A DNA stretch of 64,000 bases from Cordia subcordata (GCA_028554755.1 JAPTOF010000003.1:25460001-25524000), one strand, 5' to 3'. Positions 23,407-35,380 are shown, numbered from the stretch's first letter. Notes: a model not told the origin generated them from the letters alone. Translations and numbers: made by a program.

Positions 23407-24752
23407 CATGACTAGACTCACTAGTGGAGTAGAGTTTTTTTTTTTTTTTTCTTTTTATATTGAAGACTGATCTTCCAATTGACCTGTCATTCTTCAATTC
23501 TGTTTTTTTTTGGGTGAGTGGGTGGGTGGTAGTTGGATTGTGTTGCAAAAAGATTGATAGATATTAACACGACCAAACCCCACGGCCCACCCCCCTCCAA
23601 AAAAGAAAAAGATTGAGATATTAATGTGTTGCAAGATTATAGTAATAAACGAGGTTCCAAATTAGTCCGCCATAATGTTCATTTGACCATTAGCTTAACC
23701 TGATGAATCAAATGACACACTAAAGTTTGGTAAACTTGGACACATCATATATGATTCTATAAACTAAAAGGTAAATTTCATAAACTGACATCAATAATGT
23801 TTAAAAAAAAAACGGTGTTAGTTTTATTCTCATTATTTCACACACACACACGCATATATATATATATACATATATATATATTTATATATTTGCTTAGCTA
23901 ATAGAGTATATTGTACTTGAATTCTTGAATTTTATGTAATATTTTAATGGTTATTTGAATTGAAAATAATTTATTAATTATTAAATAATTTTTATTCAAA
24001 CTCTTTTATTTATTTTGTTATCGAAAAAAATATGTCCTTTATTTAGAGCTAAATATTAATATTTGAATTATACTTTATGAATAACTAGAGTAATAAAATT
24101 TTCATTTCTAATACAATTATATTTCTATACCTTGGAGGTTAAAAATAGACTTGTTTTAGAAATAAAATTCATGACTTTCTCTCTCTCTCTCTATATATAT
24201 ATATATTTATAAAATATTTCAAAATATACATTATATTAATTATAACTATAATTTTAAAAGTAATACATTTGGATTAATCTTATCCCTCTTTTTTGTTTTA
24301 CAATCCTTATATAAAATTATATTCTTTAATACATGATTAATAATAAAAACTAACAAATAATAAAATTTTGAAACGTATCTTTGTATTTAATCCTCACTTA
24401 GAATACAAAAATTTGTTATAAATAATAAATAAATAAACTAAGAACATGCATTTGTGCGTGTATTACGTGCGGTATACTCTAGGTACACACTCAACAAAAA
24501 CACAAAAAGAAACTTCATCAATTCTATAGTAGACAAGGAACGCATATAATATATAATTAAATGTTACGATTTCAAATTTGAAAATAATAAAAAGAATTTA
24601 TCTTTTTCATTAATAGTCAATGTGATACTAAAAAAACAAAAAAGAAAAGGAAGTAAAGAAAAAATTGTCAAACGCAATTGCTAGAATGGTATCTCAATAG
24701 AAAGAAAAAATGGAAATAATTAAACATCAACAATATTACGATCCTAAAATTA
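23407..24752. other. AT-rich intergenic and 3' flank of the second KCS gene
   Basis: Short CA/TA microsatellites lie near 23840-23890 and a CT/TA one near 24179-24210. No coding or structured feature is seen. Confidence 0.5.
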
Positions 24753-26147
24753 CTAATTTTTTAAGTGGGATAAATCTAGACTGTCTAGTTCATACATCCA
24801 ACCATACTTCTCCAGATAAGGATTAACCAACAATTTAGGAGGGTAATTAGTAACGCAATCCTCCCATGCACTATTCCCATCCTCCAAATCCCTCACCACC
24901 TCCCACACACAACTATTACACTTGAAACCAGCACCAAAGCTAATCATTAGAATCCTATCACCCCTCTTCAATCTCTTCTTTGCCTCCATATAGCCCAAGA
25001 CATACCACAAGCTACTAGCTGACGTGTTACCAAATCGATGAAGTGTCATCCGAGCTGGCTCCACATCATGCTCACTCAGCTCCAAGCTCTTCTTGATGGC
25101 TTCTATTACAGCTGCCCCACCTGGGTGTAAGCAAAAATGATCTATACCTGTCTTGAAATTTAAGCTCACCTTGTTAAAATTATTATTCTTTGTGTCATGT
25201 TTAATCAAATCTTGCATGGTTTTTGCTATGATGAAACGAAGCAGCTCTCTATAAGGCAATATCTTTGGTGCTAAAACCCTTATGTTATCAACAAAAGCTC
25301 TAGTGGCTGCTTTTGGAAGATTCTTGCCGAGATAAAATCCTAGGCGCCCATGATCATCCTCCTTCTGCATGCAGCATCTATGTGCTTCATCAATTGACCC
25401 CAAATGGGTTCTCACCAAGCACTTCAACTTGAACAATGCTTTATGCTTTAAAGCATTATTGTTCGTCAAGAGTATAGAGCAACCCCCTGAACGAAACAAA
25501 CAATTGGAGAGTATCATAGACTTGTCATTGCCATTATACCAGTTTGGGGCTATGGATTCCGAGGTGACAACAATGGCGAATGCATTCTTGCGAGACTTGA
25601 ATACATTCTCAACAAGGTTGATCGATATGAGGCTCGCGCTACACCCCATTCCACAGAGGTTAAATGCTTTTATGTCCTCCCTCATCTTGTAACGATTAAC
25701 TATCCTTGTGGTTAGTGAAGGCACCAGAGCAAACATGGACACATTCACAACAAGAACATCGATATCTTGTGGCGAAACACCACTCTTCTTGAAGATCTTG
25801 TCCAATGTGTCGTAGAAAAACTCGTCCATTTCTAGAATGCTGTCCCGTAGAGTGGTGCAATTCTCGCGGCCAGCTATGATATTCCTTGGACCATAAGTTT
25901 CTTCACCAATGCCAGAGTTGACGATGGCTTTTAGCAGAAATTTGTACTCTTGGTGGCCAAGATTCTTGTTACGCAAGATGAGGTCGCCTGATGATTGCGT
26001 GTCGAGCTTTCGATCATCCGAAGGCTTGAAGCACTCATAGTGAAGTATGTAGCAGCTTCGCCATCTTCTGTGGTCAATGAGTTTGTACAAGAGGAAGAGA
26101 AGGCATAGAATAGGGAGCAAATTCCATGGCATTATCAGAACCTCCAT
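24753..26147 (-). CDS. 3-ketoacyl-CoA synthase, KCS12-like (464 aa), paralogue of the first
   Basis: This is the same enzyme class as the gene at 7476-8879: malonyl-CoA-dependent condensation in the ER fatty acid elongase. It is intronless, with a hydrophobic N-terminal segment (about 8-21) and the triad Cys169 (GMGCSA), His341 (FCLHPGG) and Asn374 (HRFGNTSA). NWY (202-204) and NCLFRSGGCS (215-224) are conserved. Relative to the first copy it has a few extra residues in the variable stretch around 308-330 and a shorter C-terminus. It looks closer to Arabidopsis KCS12, for example in LGKNLPKAATRAF and the end VNPYLEKYGW. Length, frame and motifs are intact. Whether the two copies differ in chain length or tissue cannot be read from the sequence. 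Confidence 0.96.
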   Translation of the reverse strand: MEVLIMPWNLLPILCLLFLLYKLIDHRRWRSCYILHYECFKPSDDRKLDTQSSGDLILRNKNLGHQEYKFLLKAIVNSGIGEETYGPRNIIAGRENCTTLRDSILEMDEFFYDTLDKIFKKSGVSPQDIDVLVVNVSMFALVPSLTTRIVNRYKMREDIKAFNLCGMGCSASLISINLVENVFKSRKNAFAIVVTSESIAPNWYNGNDKSMILSNCLFRSGGCSILLTNNNALKHKALFKLKCLVRTHLGSIDEAHRCCMQKEDDHGRLGFYLGKNLPKAATRAFVDNIRVLAPKILPYRELLRFIIAKTMQDLIKHDTKNNNFNKVSLNFKTGIDHFCLHPGGAAVIEAIKKSLELSEHDVEPARMTLHRFGNTSASSLWYVLGYMEAKKRLKRGDRILMISFGAGFKCNSCVWEVVRDLEDGNSAWEDCVTNYPPKLLVNPYLEKYGWMYELDSLDLSHLKN

Positions 26148-26157
26148 GTTTTAAGAG

Positions 26158-26191
26158 AGTGTGTGTGTGTGTGTGTTTTTTTTTTTTTTTG
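26158..26191. repeat. (GT)n plus T-run in the 5' leader of the second KCS gene
   Basis: About ten GT units followed by a run of about 16 T lie just upstream of the ATG. On the transcribed strand this reads as an A run then (AC)n inside the probable 5' untranslated leader. It is prone to length polymorphism. Confidence 0.8.
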
Positions 26192-26224
26192 GGTTGTTTT
26201 GAGAGAGGTGACTATGTTTAGAAT

Positions 26225-26232
26225 GTATATAC
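26225..26232 (-). promoter_or_regulatory. Probable TATA box of the second KCS gene
   Basis: The minus strand reads gtatatac about 80 bases upstream of the ATG, which would give a leader of roughly 50 bases. No other TATA-like site is closer at a suitable distance. Confidence 0.45.
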
Positions 26233-29200
26233 ACTGCTAAGAAGAGAGGGGATGATGGATGGGGCTTTGAGGACTCTCTCTGCATGCCTAAATATACAAA
26301 TTTAGAGGAAAGAGAATGCGTGTCTTCGAGTTCCTCTTTCCATACAGTATCTTCTGTGTCACATTAATTAGGTAACAACCGCTTTCTGCATGGAAATTGA
26401 GTGATGCCAACTTCTTGGTTTCTTATGACCAAAATTATCTTACAATTTATTCTTTAGAAAGATATCTTCTTCAAAAATTGTCGGGGTATTAGTTCCATGA
26501 TAAGAGTGTGGGAATAACACCACTCGTGATTAGATTTTTGAGCGACGCAAACCGTTACAAGGTCGAGTCTCATATCTTTAAGTGATTTTTGCTAGAGTTA
26601 CTATATCAAAATTTACAAGTTGGTGATTAGACCTCACTAAATGTCCATAGTCAGGCTCCTCACATGGAAGGGCACTGCTAATTATCATATTTAAGCCGCA
26701 GAAATTACTACAAGGTTGAGTGTCCTATTTTGCCTAGTGTAGTTGGTTTGCAGAGAGTTGCTGCATTAAAAATTTATAAATTGGTGATTAGACTCCACTG
26801 AATGTCCATGATCAAGCTACACTAGATGGGTTTTCTCGTGCCTGAAAAGAAAATCTCTTCAGGAAGTTCTTTAAACTCTTATAAGACTTGTACGTGATTT
26901 TTTTCTAGAGAAAGCAGAGCTCAGGCTAGTTAATCAAATTAATGGAAGATTTGACGAAATTGACTTCAATTACATTAACTTTCTATTTTATTTAAATTGA
27001 ATTTAAGAAGCAATCAAGTCCTTATCTACTCGTCAATGAATACACCGTTAAGCTAACCCGTACGTAAAGGAAAACCAATTTTAATGGGCCATGCAATATA
27101 AAATTATATAGATATGGATCTGCTTTATATATTCAAACTGATGCAACATCTAGTACATGTTACATGCTGAGGCCAACCGTTTAGTATGGAGGGTTCTCAT
27201 TTTGCAATCAACTAGCAAGTTGCATTCCATAAACTCAACCAGCTCAACGCCAGCCTCTAATGTTTCTACATTTTTTTTTTCTTTTTGCGAGGTACTAATG
27301 TTTCTGCATTATCTAAGGGCTTTAGATGGTAACAGTATGACTCTTAATTCTTTTGCTCTTATAGCACATATTAAAGAGCTAGCTAGTTAGCAACCTTCTT
27401 AAACCTTGAGAATGTTTGATGGCTGCCTGATCTTGTGATGCCCAAACCAAATATTATTACATCATAATCATAAGTAAATTTGTTGCACAACGACATTAAA
27501 ATGACATAAACAAAGAAGTTTTTGATAAAAATTAAAAGAAAATATGAAAGGATTTTGCCTACACACACTACCTACCTAATGTAAATGTGTTGAAACTTTA
27601 GGGTGAGATGAATTTGTGTCAATCAGTTTGGTGATCATTATTTTAGCTCATCAGTTTGTCCATTACTATTATCTCCATAAAAAAAAAAACCAACCCCACC
27701 ACCAGTAACCCCATGTGGAACGTACAGTAACTAATGATCGACAGGATTAGACAAACTGCGAATTCAATTTCGCATTTATGGCCTAATTGATGGGTCGTGC
27801 ATTAGCAAACTTAATTATATAGGCTGAACTAATATTAGCATAACTTAAAAGCTGCGTGCAGCAGTAAAGTTCCCTATGGTCCGGCATGTTTGTTTCATGC
27901 TTCATCGAAAGTTCCCATCTAACTTGATTTCTGTAGCCCGATCTTACTATATATATCAAGCAGCAATAAGCAACAAATAATAAATTGTATTTCTTATTAA
28001 TGAAATATCATGAGACGGAAAAAATCTCTCCTTAAGCCTTCTTAATTCTTAGCTTCTTCATTATGCAAATCTTAGGAAATATGATTAATGCCGTACGTTG
28101 GGTAGGAATTTTTACCGTTCTTTCCAGTGAGGAAAGCATATGGTGCAAAATGTTTCACAATACGTTTGGTGTATTATTTATATATGATTTTTACGATAAA
28201 AAAATCCTTCAAATTTACAATAAAATTCAATTCTTAAGACATATGACTCTTAAAAAAATGTGTCTTGATTTAGTTATATATACAAGGTTTATTAGATTTC
28301 ATTCTAAGAAAAGTCATCACTAATTCAAAATCGAAGGGGGGGGGGGGAGAAAAAAGAAATTCTTTCAAGCTCCAAATGCTTATTCATCTATCAGTTGACT
28401 AAGTCGATCATGGGGTTGTGCACCATATTTTGACCATCAAAGCAGTTGACTTTCGGTCTGCTGACAGGTATCATCCCTCTTTTCGACATTGCATGAACCA
28501 TCGAACTCTGGGGAAGAAAAAAAAAAAAAAACACAGATGATACGCAGCAGCTGGAAACAGACTCCATAAATTTCACAGGAGGTAGCAGGCAGAAAATAAA
28601 TCACTTTCCACAAGTACTCCTTACATAATTGACCAAGGGCACTGTTATAGACTGGCACTCTATTGAGGAATGCAAGAAGATGTTTAGACATTCGAATATC
28701 CATAAGTCACACATTTACAGAAAAACTAATCCTTTTATTAAGAGTTCATTTTTTACAGAATTCACCAGAAGAAATCAAGAAGATAAGGGGAATGATACAG
28801 GATGAGTCTTATCTTCTAAAATGATCTTTCCTTAACTTCAATTCTGCCTCATTTTTATTTCTTTTTTCTTTTTGAAAAAAAAAGAAGAAGAAGAAGAAGA
28901 AAATAAATCACTTAAAAAGTGGCTGAACATTAATAGTGGGGATGGTCGCTAAGATCGACCTACCAAACTTAACCTTCTGCTATAATTACTCTAAGCGTGC
29001 AAGTGCATGTTTGATAGGTATGTGTTACATGTGCACGCGTGCAAGTGCATGTTTGATAGGTACGTGTTACATGTGCCTCTACAAACTTCATCATCATGAG
29101 GAGACTGTTGAGCCTTGACATTTATGTTGGTCGTCAGCTTACATGTGGTTAGTTATAAAATTAATGAACTATATTATACCTTAATTAGAATATCATCCAT

Positions 29201-29359
29201 CAGGCAGTATAGGATTAATAATATAAGATGGAATATCACATGTGGATTCGCAGGACTAAAATTATGGTTCACACAATTATGTGTGTGTATGTGTATATAT
29301 ATATATATATATGTGTATGTATATACATACATATATATATATATATGTATGTATACATA
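26233..29359. other. Intergenic with small duplications, no gene supported
   Basis: Two diverged direct copies of about 170 bp (shared words ttggtgattaga and aatgtccat) lie at about 26500-26830. A 42-bp tandem duplication lies at 28995-29078 and a G12 run near 28337. A TG/TA microsatellite (29280-29350) leads into the Helitron. Confidence 0.5.
28995..29078. repeat. 42-bp tandem duplication
   Basis: Two copies of gcgtgcaagtgcatgtttga plus the following 22 bases, with a single clear substitution (tatgt against tacgt). Confidence 0.92.
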
Positions 29360-29850
29360 TCTTTACTATATTATATAGAAGAATCCAATTTAATATAATA
29401 CTGACAAATATTGCACAAATATAATGATAAGTGTCGCACAAATATAATCCTCTGTTATGTAGTCATATTTTCAAGTCTCAATCTAAAGTTATTAAAGTAT
29501 CAAAACTCTAATTGCACCTCAACTAACAGTCAAGATTTATATTCAAATTTATTCAAAATTGTCTTATTTAGTGAGATTTATATTGATTTAATAATTTATT
29601 TTAATATTTACATATTAATATAGAAAATTATGACATGCAATCTGAATTGATTGTATATATCTATGGTAACTTATTAATTTTGTTCTTATCAAATCTTGAC
29701 CTATTTTAATTGATTTGTTTTACTATAAAAAAATTAGTATTATATATGATAAAATACAATTGATTGTAATGTTTAGTAATATAAAATATTTTTTTTTAAA
29801 AAAACCAATCATATATTTCGTAACCCATGCATAGCACGGGTGTTAGGCTA

Positions 29851-29851
<1 letters not shown>
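29360..29851 (+). mobile_element. Non-autonomous Helitron (family A), 492 bp, inserted in a TA microsatellite
   Basis: It starts tctttactatattatata after an A and ends gcatagcacgggtgttaggctag before a T, so the terminus is CTAG and insertion was between A and T without target duplication. A short hairpin-prone stretch (acccatgcatagcacgggt) precedes the end. Both flanks are (TA)n-rich: tatatgtatgtatacata on the left and a long (TA)n on the right. A second copy on the other strand (15470-15957) supports both boundaries. It is too short to encode Rep/helicase. Confidence 0.8.
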
Positions 29852-29922
<71 letters not shown>

Positions 29923-29932
29923 GTATGTATAT
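29852..29932. repeat. (TA)n / (GTAT)n microsatellite
   Basis: About 29 TA units followed by a few GTAT units, continuing the TA tract that the Helitron at 29360-29851 interrupts. Confidence 0.9.
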
Positions 29933-31131
29933 ATCTCCTAAATTGGTGTATCATGTAATTGGTTCTTTATTTTTTTAATTTAACACTTGGATGGGGTGTC
30001 ACACACTTCTTCTATTTTTTATGTTCTTTTTAACAATTAATTTTAATTTTTTGTGATTAACAAATGAAAAGAGTTAACTAATCTTATGAGTTTTAGTATT
30101 TTCATTATATATAAATAACAAAGTAAATTTTTCTCAATTAAATTAATTAGCATTTAACTATATAATTATATAAATCATATAAAATAGGAAAAAGAAACAT
30201 CCTCGACCTCCGACACACTTCCATGGAGACATTTTACTAATCCTTTTTGGGCCGTTGATCCGGCCTCTTTGGGGACTTAACTTTCGCAAAAAATGTGAGT
30301 AGCTGGCGTTTTTGGGCCAAGTGTGAAGATGGGCCCAGCCTATAGGAAATGTCAATTAACAAGGTGGTCATCCAAAATGCTTTTTTTGGACAGTCCAAAC
30401 TTAGGTACCCAAACTCTTTAATAATGGGAGTAGCCTCGTGTTTGTGGGCCAAATGAAAAGAAAGCAATTGGTGGAAATTACTTCCAAGTACATTAATTTA
30501 ATTTCTACGTTGACTTACTGAGGTGTGACTTGTGAGGACCGCACACTTGAACTGCACGCTGCTGGTCTTCTCGTTGTTAATTAGTTCACGTACTAATTAA
30601 CATGCTCTTCCTTTTTAAAGAATTAGAAAAAAAAAAAAAGTATCTTGAGAAGTCAGTAAATGCATAAATTGCAGTTCCAAGAATCGATAATCGAAAGATC
30701 AAACTAGCTAAAGCAAAAAAAACCAGCAAACTAAGAACTGAAATCGAAATGCCTAAATAAGGCTGCAACAGAATTGTGGTGGGAACAACAAGATAACAAT
30801 AACGGTTATCAGAATGGTAACTCTAATACTATGTGGAAATTAAAAAAAAAAAAGAATAGAGGGGAGAAATATGAAAAGATTGAAGGTGGTTAGAGCTGCC
30901 ACCAATGGCAGCTCTAGAATAGAAATACTCATAAAGACTATATTGTTAATTCTCTGATATGTTGTAAATATAATAGAAAAGCCAATTTATAAGCTTGATA
31001 ACTTGTAAGCAAGACTAGATACTAAGACTAAAAAATAGACTAATGAGCTAAATAGAATTCTAAGAAAACTAGAACAATAAGGAAACTAACTTGACTAATT
31101 ACCTAACCTAAATTATTACCTAATTTAATAC
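29933..31131. other. Intergenic, no gene supported
   Basis: AT-rich with several A runs. No conserved coding frame or RNA gene is recognised. Confidence 0.5.
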
Positions 31132-31134
31132 TAG

Positions 31135-31659
31135 AAGGCCTTGTTCGGCAATAGTATTTTAAGTAGTGTTTAATGTTTTGACTAAGTCAAAATACTACTG
31201 CCTCTTATTTTGGTTGTTCGATAAAATAGTGATTTAAGTAGTGTTTTTATTCTAAATAGTGTTTGTGAAAAAATAATATTATTAACTTTTCAAAGTAGAG
31301 TTTAGTTTTCACTTTTTTTTGGCAATACTACCCTCTCTTTAACATCTTTTTGGTAATTGTACCCTCTATCTGATTTTGTTTACATTTTTACATTTTCTTT
31401 CATGAATATAAATACAAAATAACACAAAAATTAATTTAAAATTCTATCCATATCAAAATATATTGAAAAGTATAGGTCTTATTTGTCCATTCATTATTTT
31501 TTTGAAAATATAAATTTTCAATCAATTAAAATATTTCTATAATAAAAAATATTTGATTATAATATTAATAAAATTAATTTTAAAAAAAGTAAGTTTATTA
31601 TGTTTTATTAATAAAATATTATTTTAAGAAAAATATATTTAATTATAAAATAAATTATC

Positions 31660-31716
<57 letters not shown>

Positions 31717-32000
31717 GTAATAGTAATAATAATAATAATTTATTATTATCATCATCATCATAACAATAATAACCTGATATTGATGTCTTTTTTTGTTATT
31801 TTGCATTAGACAGGTACCCTAATAGCCAGTTTATTGAACACATTTAAAATAATCCGCTAGTGAAACAGTTATTTGCTATCTGCATCCGCTACAGTTATTC
31901 GCTAACCGCTAAAACATAACAACTATCCACTACTCAATTTACTATTCACTATTTAAATAGTTATTTGCTACCTAATCTAGTAATTGTGCCGAACAAGCCC
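31135..32000. mobile_element. PIF/Harbinger-like element (long family, copy A), about 866 bp
   Basis: The left end is aaggccttgttcggcaat and the right end, reverse-complemented, gggcttgttcggcacaat. TAG (31132-31134) and TAA (32001-32003) flank it, a decayed 3-bp duplication. The interior carries many ta(g/c)tatt words and a long (AAT)n tract. The same layout recurs at 35518-36246 and 48858-49767, so the ends are defined by comparison. It lies just downstream of the EXO70 gene. Confidence 0.75.
31661..31741. repeat. (AAT)n microsatellite
   Basis: About 25 AAT units with a few interruptions (tagtaa), inside the PIF-like element. Short AAT tracts occupy the same position in the related copy at 35518-36246, so the expansion is specific to this copy. 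Confidence 0.92.
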
Positions 32001-32083
32001 TAAGATAAGAAAACATATTAATAACCAAAATATTCTTAGTTTCATTACACGTTAGGAGAAGAGTAACGACTTAATCCATAACA

Positions 32084-33961
32084 TTACAGAAGGCATCGCC
32101 GTGCACGAGAGGCTGATGCTGAGGAGCTCCAAGAAACAGGACTTCCATGGAACAAATCAGACAAGTAATTTCCCAAATTATCAGGTGAAAACCTCACCAA
32201 CACTTCTAAGTCCTTTTCCCCACTCAACGTCGAAAAATGCTTGTCAAAGAACTCCTGATACGCTGGTACAAGTTTTCTCGCGATGGAATATTTGATCTCA
32301 TCTCGGAGTTTGCCATCTGGAACCACCCAAGACATCTGTTTTCGATACGCCTCTTCAAAAGCGGCACTGAATTTCTTGAAATGCATCTTCACAGTTTCAG
32401 GTGAGATCTCTGCAAGTGAATTGTTCAGCAGACATGATAGCACCTTTGTCCAAGCCATTCTTTCATAGTTTGCCGAATATGATTTCACCTTTCTGTCAAG
32501 CTTGGCTACCCAGTCGCCGCCAAGGAGATGCTTCAGAGCCGTTGCGCGGACATTTTCCAAGATAAACTGGAGATTGTTAGCCAGGAAGAGATAGGACAAG
32601 GCGACGTCGTTATAGAATTCTGCTTTCCTGTCGAGTTTGCACAGGAGGACAAGGATGATCCAGGCGAGCCGGACAGAGATGGCAGAGTTTGGAACCTGGA
32701 AATAAGACTCTGGCAATGGAAACTTCTCTGGAGGGCTTGAATCAGTGGCGATTCGGGAGAGCGTTTCGCTGTAGTTGGCTAGTGAAGACGTGTAATCTAG
32801 CACGCGATTTGTTAATGGATGAATTCCACCAAGAACTGGCGCCTTTGATGAGTCCTTCTGAATTGTTGTCTCAAATTCAGAGAGAGTAAGCTGGACAGAG
32901 TTTCCAAGCTTCTGCAGAGAGGAGAGTGCTTGCAATTTGACAGCTGAGACAGATTCGTATGAGAAGATTGATTCAATATCAGGCCAGAGTTCTTGGATTG
33001 CCTCGTACAAGTCCAGTAGCCAGAAAACTTTATCGGGTGATCTCTTACTTCTCGCCACGAGTTCTGGGAATCTAAAGAGTGCGATTGCTCCGTCTTTTGC
33101 TATCCCGGCGAAACAAGTTTCTCTGATTGTCTGGGAGATGGAAAACACGTGGTCACAGAGGAACCTTTCACCATAGAAAAGCGTCTTTACCGCGATATTT
33201 ACTGCTTTCAGCCAGTTCTTGATGTGAGGTTCAAGAGCATCTGAAGTCATCCTGTTGAGCTGAGAGCTGTATTGTTCAATCCCCAGGCGGTATAGACTTT
33301 CATCTACAGTTGACTTCCTGATAATTATGTATATTTTTACACACTCCTTGCTGTAACCAGAGCTGATCATGGATTCAGCAATTAGCCTCAGGTCAGACAT
33401 GGCTAGCAACGTGAGTTGCTCAATGTCAGAGATTGCTTCGCCAACCATCTGAATCTCATCATCGGTTCCATTTTCGGCTTCGTTCTCCGAGTCGATGGAC
33501 TGTGACCTTCTTGATAGGCACGAGGAACGGCTGGAAACAGATTCGGGCTTCAAATGCTCGTTGTTTGCAGACAACATCAGATAGAATTCTAGCTGGAGTC
33601 GTCGCATGGCGGTTTGCATCAGGTGCTGAGCTTGCACGAGCTTGCTGGAAGTTGAATGCTCTGCAACCAGATAGTCCATGGCTCTGCGCAACCCCTTGAC
33701 ACACTTTATGAATTCCTTGGCTTCTCTCCGGTTCTGTCGAAGGAGTGAGTCGAATTTATCAAAGGATGAATTACTAGTACCCCATTTTGTGATCATAATC
33801 TCCGCTATTTCGATATTTTCTTCCATCATTGATTCAGAAAATTTAAGCAGAGGAGTTGGAGGAGGCAAATGGCTCGAAAACGAAGAGATTGAAGAGGGGG
33901 CTTTTGAGAAAGAAAGGAAACTTGACAATCTTTTCCTTGGTGTTGTTTCAGTTATGGCCAT
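32084..33961 (-). CDS. EXO70 exocyst subunit, EXO70H-like (625 aa)
   Basis: EXO70 proteins tether secretory vesicles to the plasma membrane as part of the octameric exocyst. Plants have large EXO70 families specialised by tissue and in defence. This frame is intronless, as usual for most plant EXO70 genes outside the A group. It has a Ser-rich N-terminus (about 10-45), helical N-terminal repeats, an acidic linker (about 155-170) and the EXO70 C-terminal domain (about 240-605). Family landmarks are LFRFPELVA (295-303), the LDLYEAI...LWP stretch (317-326), GGIHPLTN (378-385) and KLVPAYQEFF (563-572). The C-terminal end is serine/alanine-rich and then basic. The N-terminal sequence and the FFGER-like LFYGERFL suggest group H, but B or another group is possible. 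It looks intact. Confidence 0.95.
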   Translation of the reverse strand: MAITETTPRKRLSSFLSFSKAPSSISSFSSHLPPPTPLLKFSESMMEENIEIAEIMITKWGTSNSSFDKFDSLLRQNRREAKEFIKCVKGLRRAMDYLVAEHSTSSKLVQAQHLMQTAMRRLQLEFYLMLSANNEHLKPESVSSRSSCLSRRSQSIDSENEAENGTDDEIQMVGEAISDIEQLTLLAMSDLRLIAESMISSGYSKECVKIYIIIRKSTVDESLYRLGIEQYSSQLNRMTSDALEPHIKNWLKAVNIAVKTLFYGERFLCDHVFSISQTIRETCFAGIAKDGAIALFRFPELVARSKRSPDKVFWLLDLYEAIQELWPDIESIFSYESVSAVKLQALSSLQKLGNSVQLTLSEFETTIQKDSSKAPVLGGIHPLTNRVLDYTSSLANYSETLSRIATDSSPPEKFPLPESYFQVPNSAISVRLAWIILVLLCKLDRKAEFYNDVALSYLFLANNLQFILENVRATALKHLLGGDWVAKLDRKVKSYSANYERMAWTKVLSCLLNNSLAEISPETVKMHFKKFSAAFEEAYRKQMSWVVPDGKLRDEIKYSIARKLVPAYQEFFDKHFSTLSGEKDLEVLVRFSPDNLGNYLSDLFHGSPVSWSSSASASRARRCLL

Positions 33962-34074
33962 TGTGCCTTGTTAACTTGATTCAGAATAGACTCCAAGAAT
34001 TGAAACCAGACACACCCTTTTCTTGTTATTGTTTTTGGAGAGAGTTTGGTTGAATTGTTAGCTTAAAGATTGCA

Positions 34075-34083
34075 TTTTAAATA
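34075..34083 (-). promoter_or_regulatory. Probable TATA box of the EXO70 gene
   Basis: The minus strand reads tatttaaaa about 115 bases upstream of the ATG, leaving a leader of roughly 80 bases. The assignment is by position only. Confidence 0.4.
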
Positions 34084-34676
34084 GAGAGAATAAATGCTCG
34101 GTTTCAATTTCAGGAGAATTGACTTGGATTTTTCTGGGACCATAAAGTGGCTTCATTGACTGAGACTTTGTTATATACTTGATTGCAAGGCTTGCATAAT
34201 TCTCTTGATGTTTACTAGTGAGGGTAGACTGCTGACTAATGGCGTTAGATATATGGTTGATATCAATTGTGTGTGTATCCAGAAGTCTGCCTTCTGGAAA
34301 TCGAGAATGAGCACTCTGAGCCAATTAATTCTGGCTCAAGCCACTCTTGAACCTGGATGTTCTGCAATAATTACTTACTGAGAGTTTGTTCATGCTGTCT
34401 TTTAGATTATCGCGTTGTTTTTGCATTGTTTCTATATAAAGGATGTGCGTTTAATTTATAATAATTTGGTTTTTATCATTGCCATCACGAGTTTAAATAT
34501 TTTATATCAATTGATTAAAATTTACATATTGGCAGCCAACTTTACTCACATCATTATGCGTGGTAACATAATAGGTGTACGAGTTGCATTGTCGCTAGTC
34601 ATCACCAATCGTATCAAAGCAAGCCACCAATGCACGCATACTAAAGTAGGAAGATCGTAACACTTCATACCACATT
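34084..34676. other. Upstream region of the EXO70 gene
   Basis: AT-rich promoter-side sequence up to the Copia insertion at 34682. I see no further motif that I can name, so the retrotransposon sits about 720 bases upstream of the EXO70 start codon. Confidence 0.45.
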
Positions 34677-34681
34677 AATTG

Positions 34682-35380
34682 TGTTATCATTTGTGTATTA
34701 AGATAGATCTCAAATTATTCGTCTTTGTGGATAGATAATTATTGTGTATTTAATTGATTAAAGTAAATGACAGATGAATGAGAAATTCATATTCGAAGTT
34801 GGAGGTGGAATTCAATTAATGTAAGTAAAATAATATTATTATTGAAAAGACTCCAACCTTCTTTGACAATTCTTGACAAAAATACACACTTTGATGTTCA
34901 GACACAAGAGTTGTGTCTTATCTCAATAGATATGTCTCTTATCTCAATACATTTTGTTTGAAGATATGCTTGTCTTTTATAAATATATGCAAAGTCAGAA
35001 GTCTGGTAATTCATTTGCATGCTAATTCTTTTGCATTCCATCTTTCTACACTTCTCATATATTTTAGCAGTCTAGTTAAGGGTTTTTTTTTTTTGGACAA
35101 AGATCTCTATATTTATCTAGTTCATAGTTATGACGTTTTTGTAATGCTACAAAAAGTAAGAATGTGATTGTTTTATCCTAGGAGGTTTAATCTGTTAAGC
35201 TGTCAACACTAGTGCGAGGCAATAAAACCTGAAAGAGATAGGATTTGATCCAAGACTCGATCAATTTCATTTGCATTTTACATCTATTTGGTTTTGTAAG
35301 TTTTATTATTTGCTTTCTTAATTTAATTTTGCATTTATTGTCCCTTTCAAATTACACTTGTCAGTATCGATTTTCTAATA
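34682..35380 (+). repeat. 5' LTR of the nested Copia element (699 bp)
   Basis: It begins tgttatcatttgtgtatta and ends ttttctaata, where the 3' LTR has ttttctaaca, so the terminal CA is mutated here. It is collinear with 44715-45504 apart from a duplication in the latter. Confidence 0.88.

Noticed and set aside
25369..25692. Open frame antisense to the second KCS gene
   Set aside because: It is a shadow of a strongly conserved coding region, with no independent evidence.
28391..28703. Two minus-strand frames of 61 and 88 codons
   Set aside because: Overlapping frames with long Phe runs from a poly-A tract; no homology and no splice context.
33433..33704. Open frames on both strands over the EXO70 gene
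   Set aside because: They are alternative frames of the EXO70 coding sequence, which explains all codon-level conservation here.
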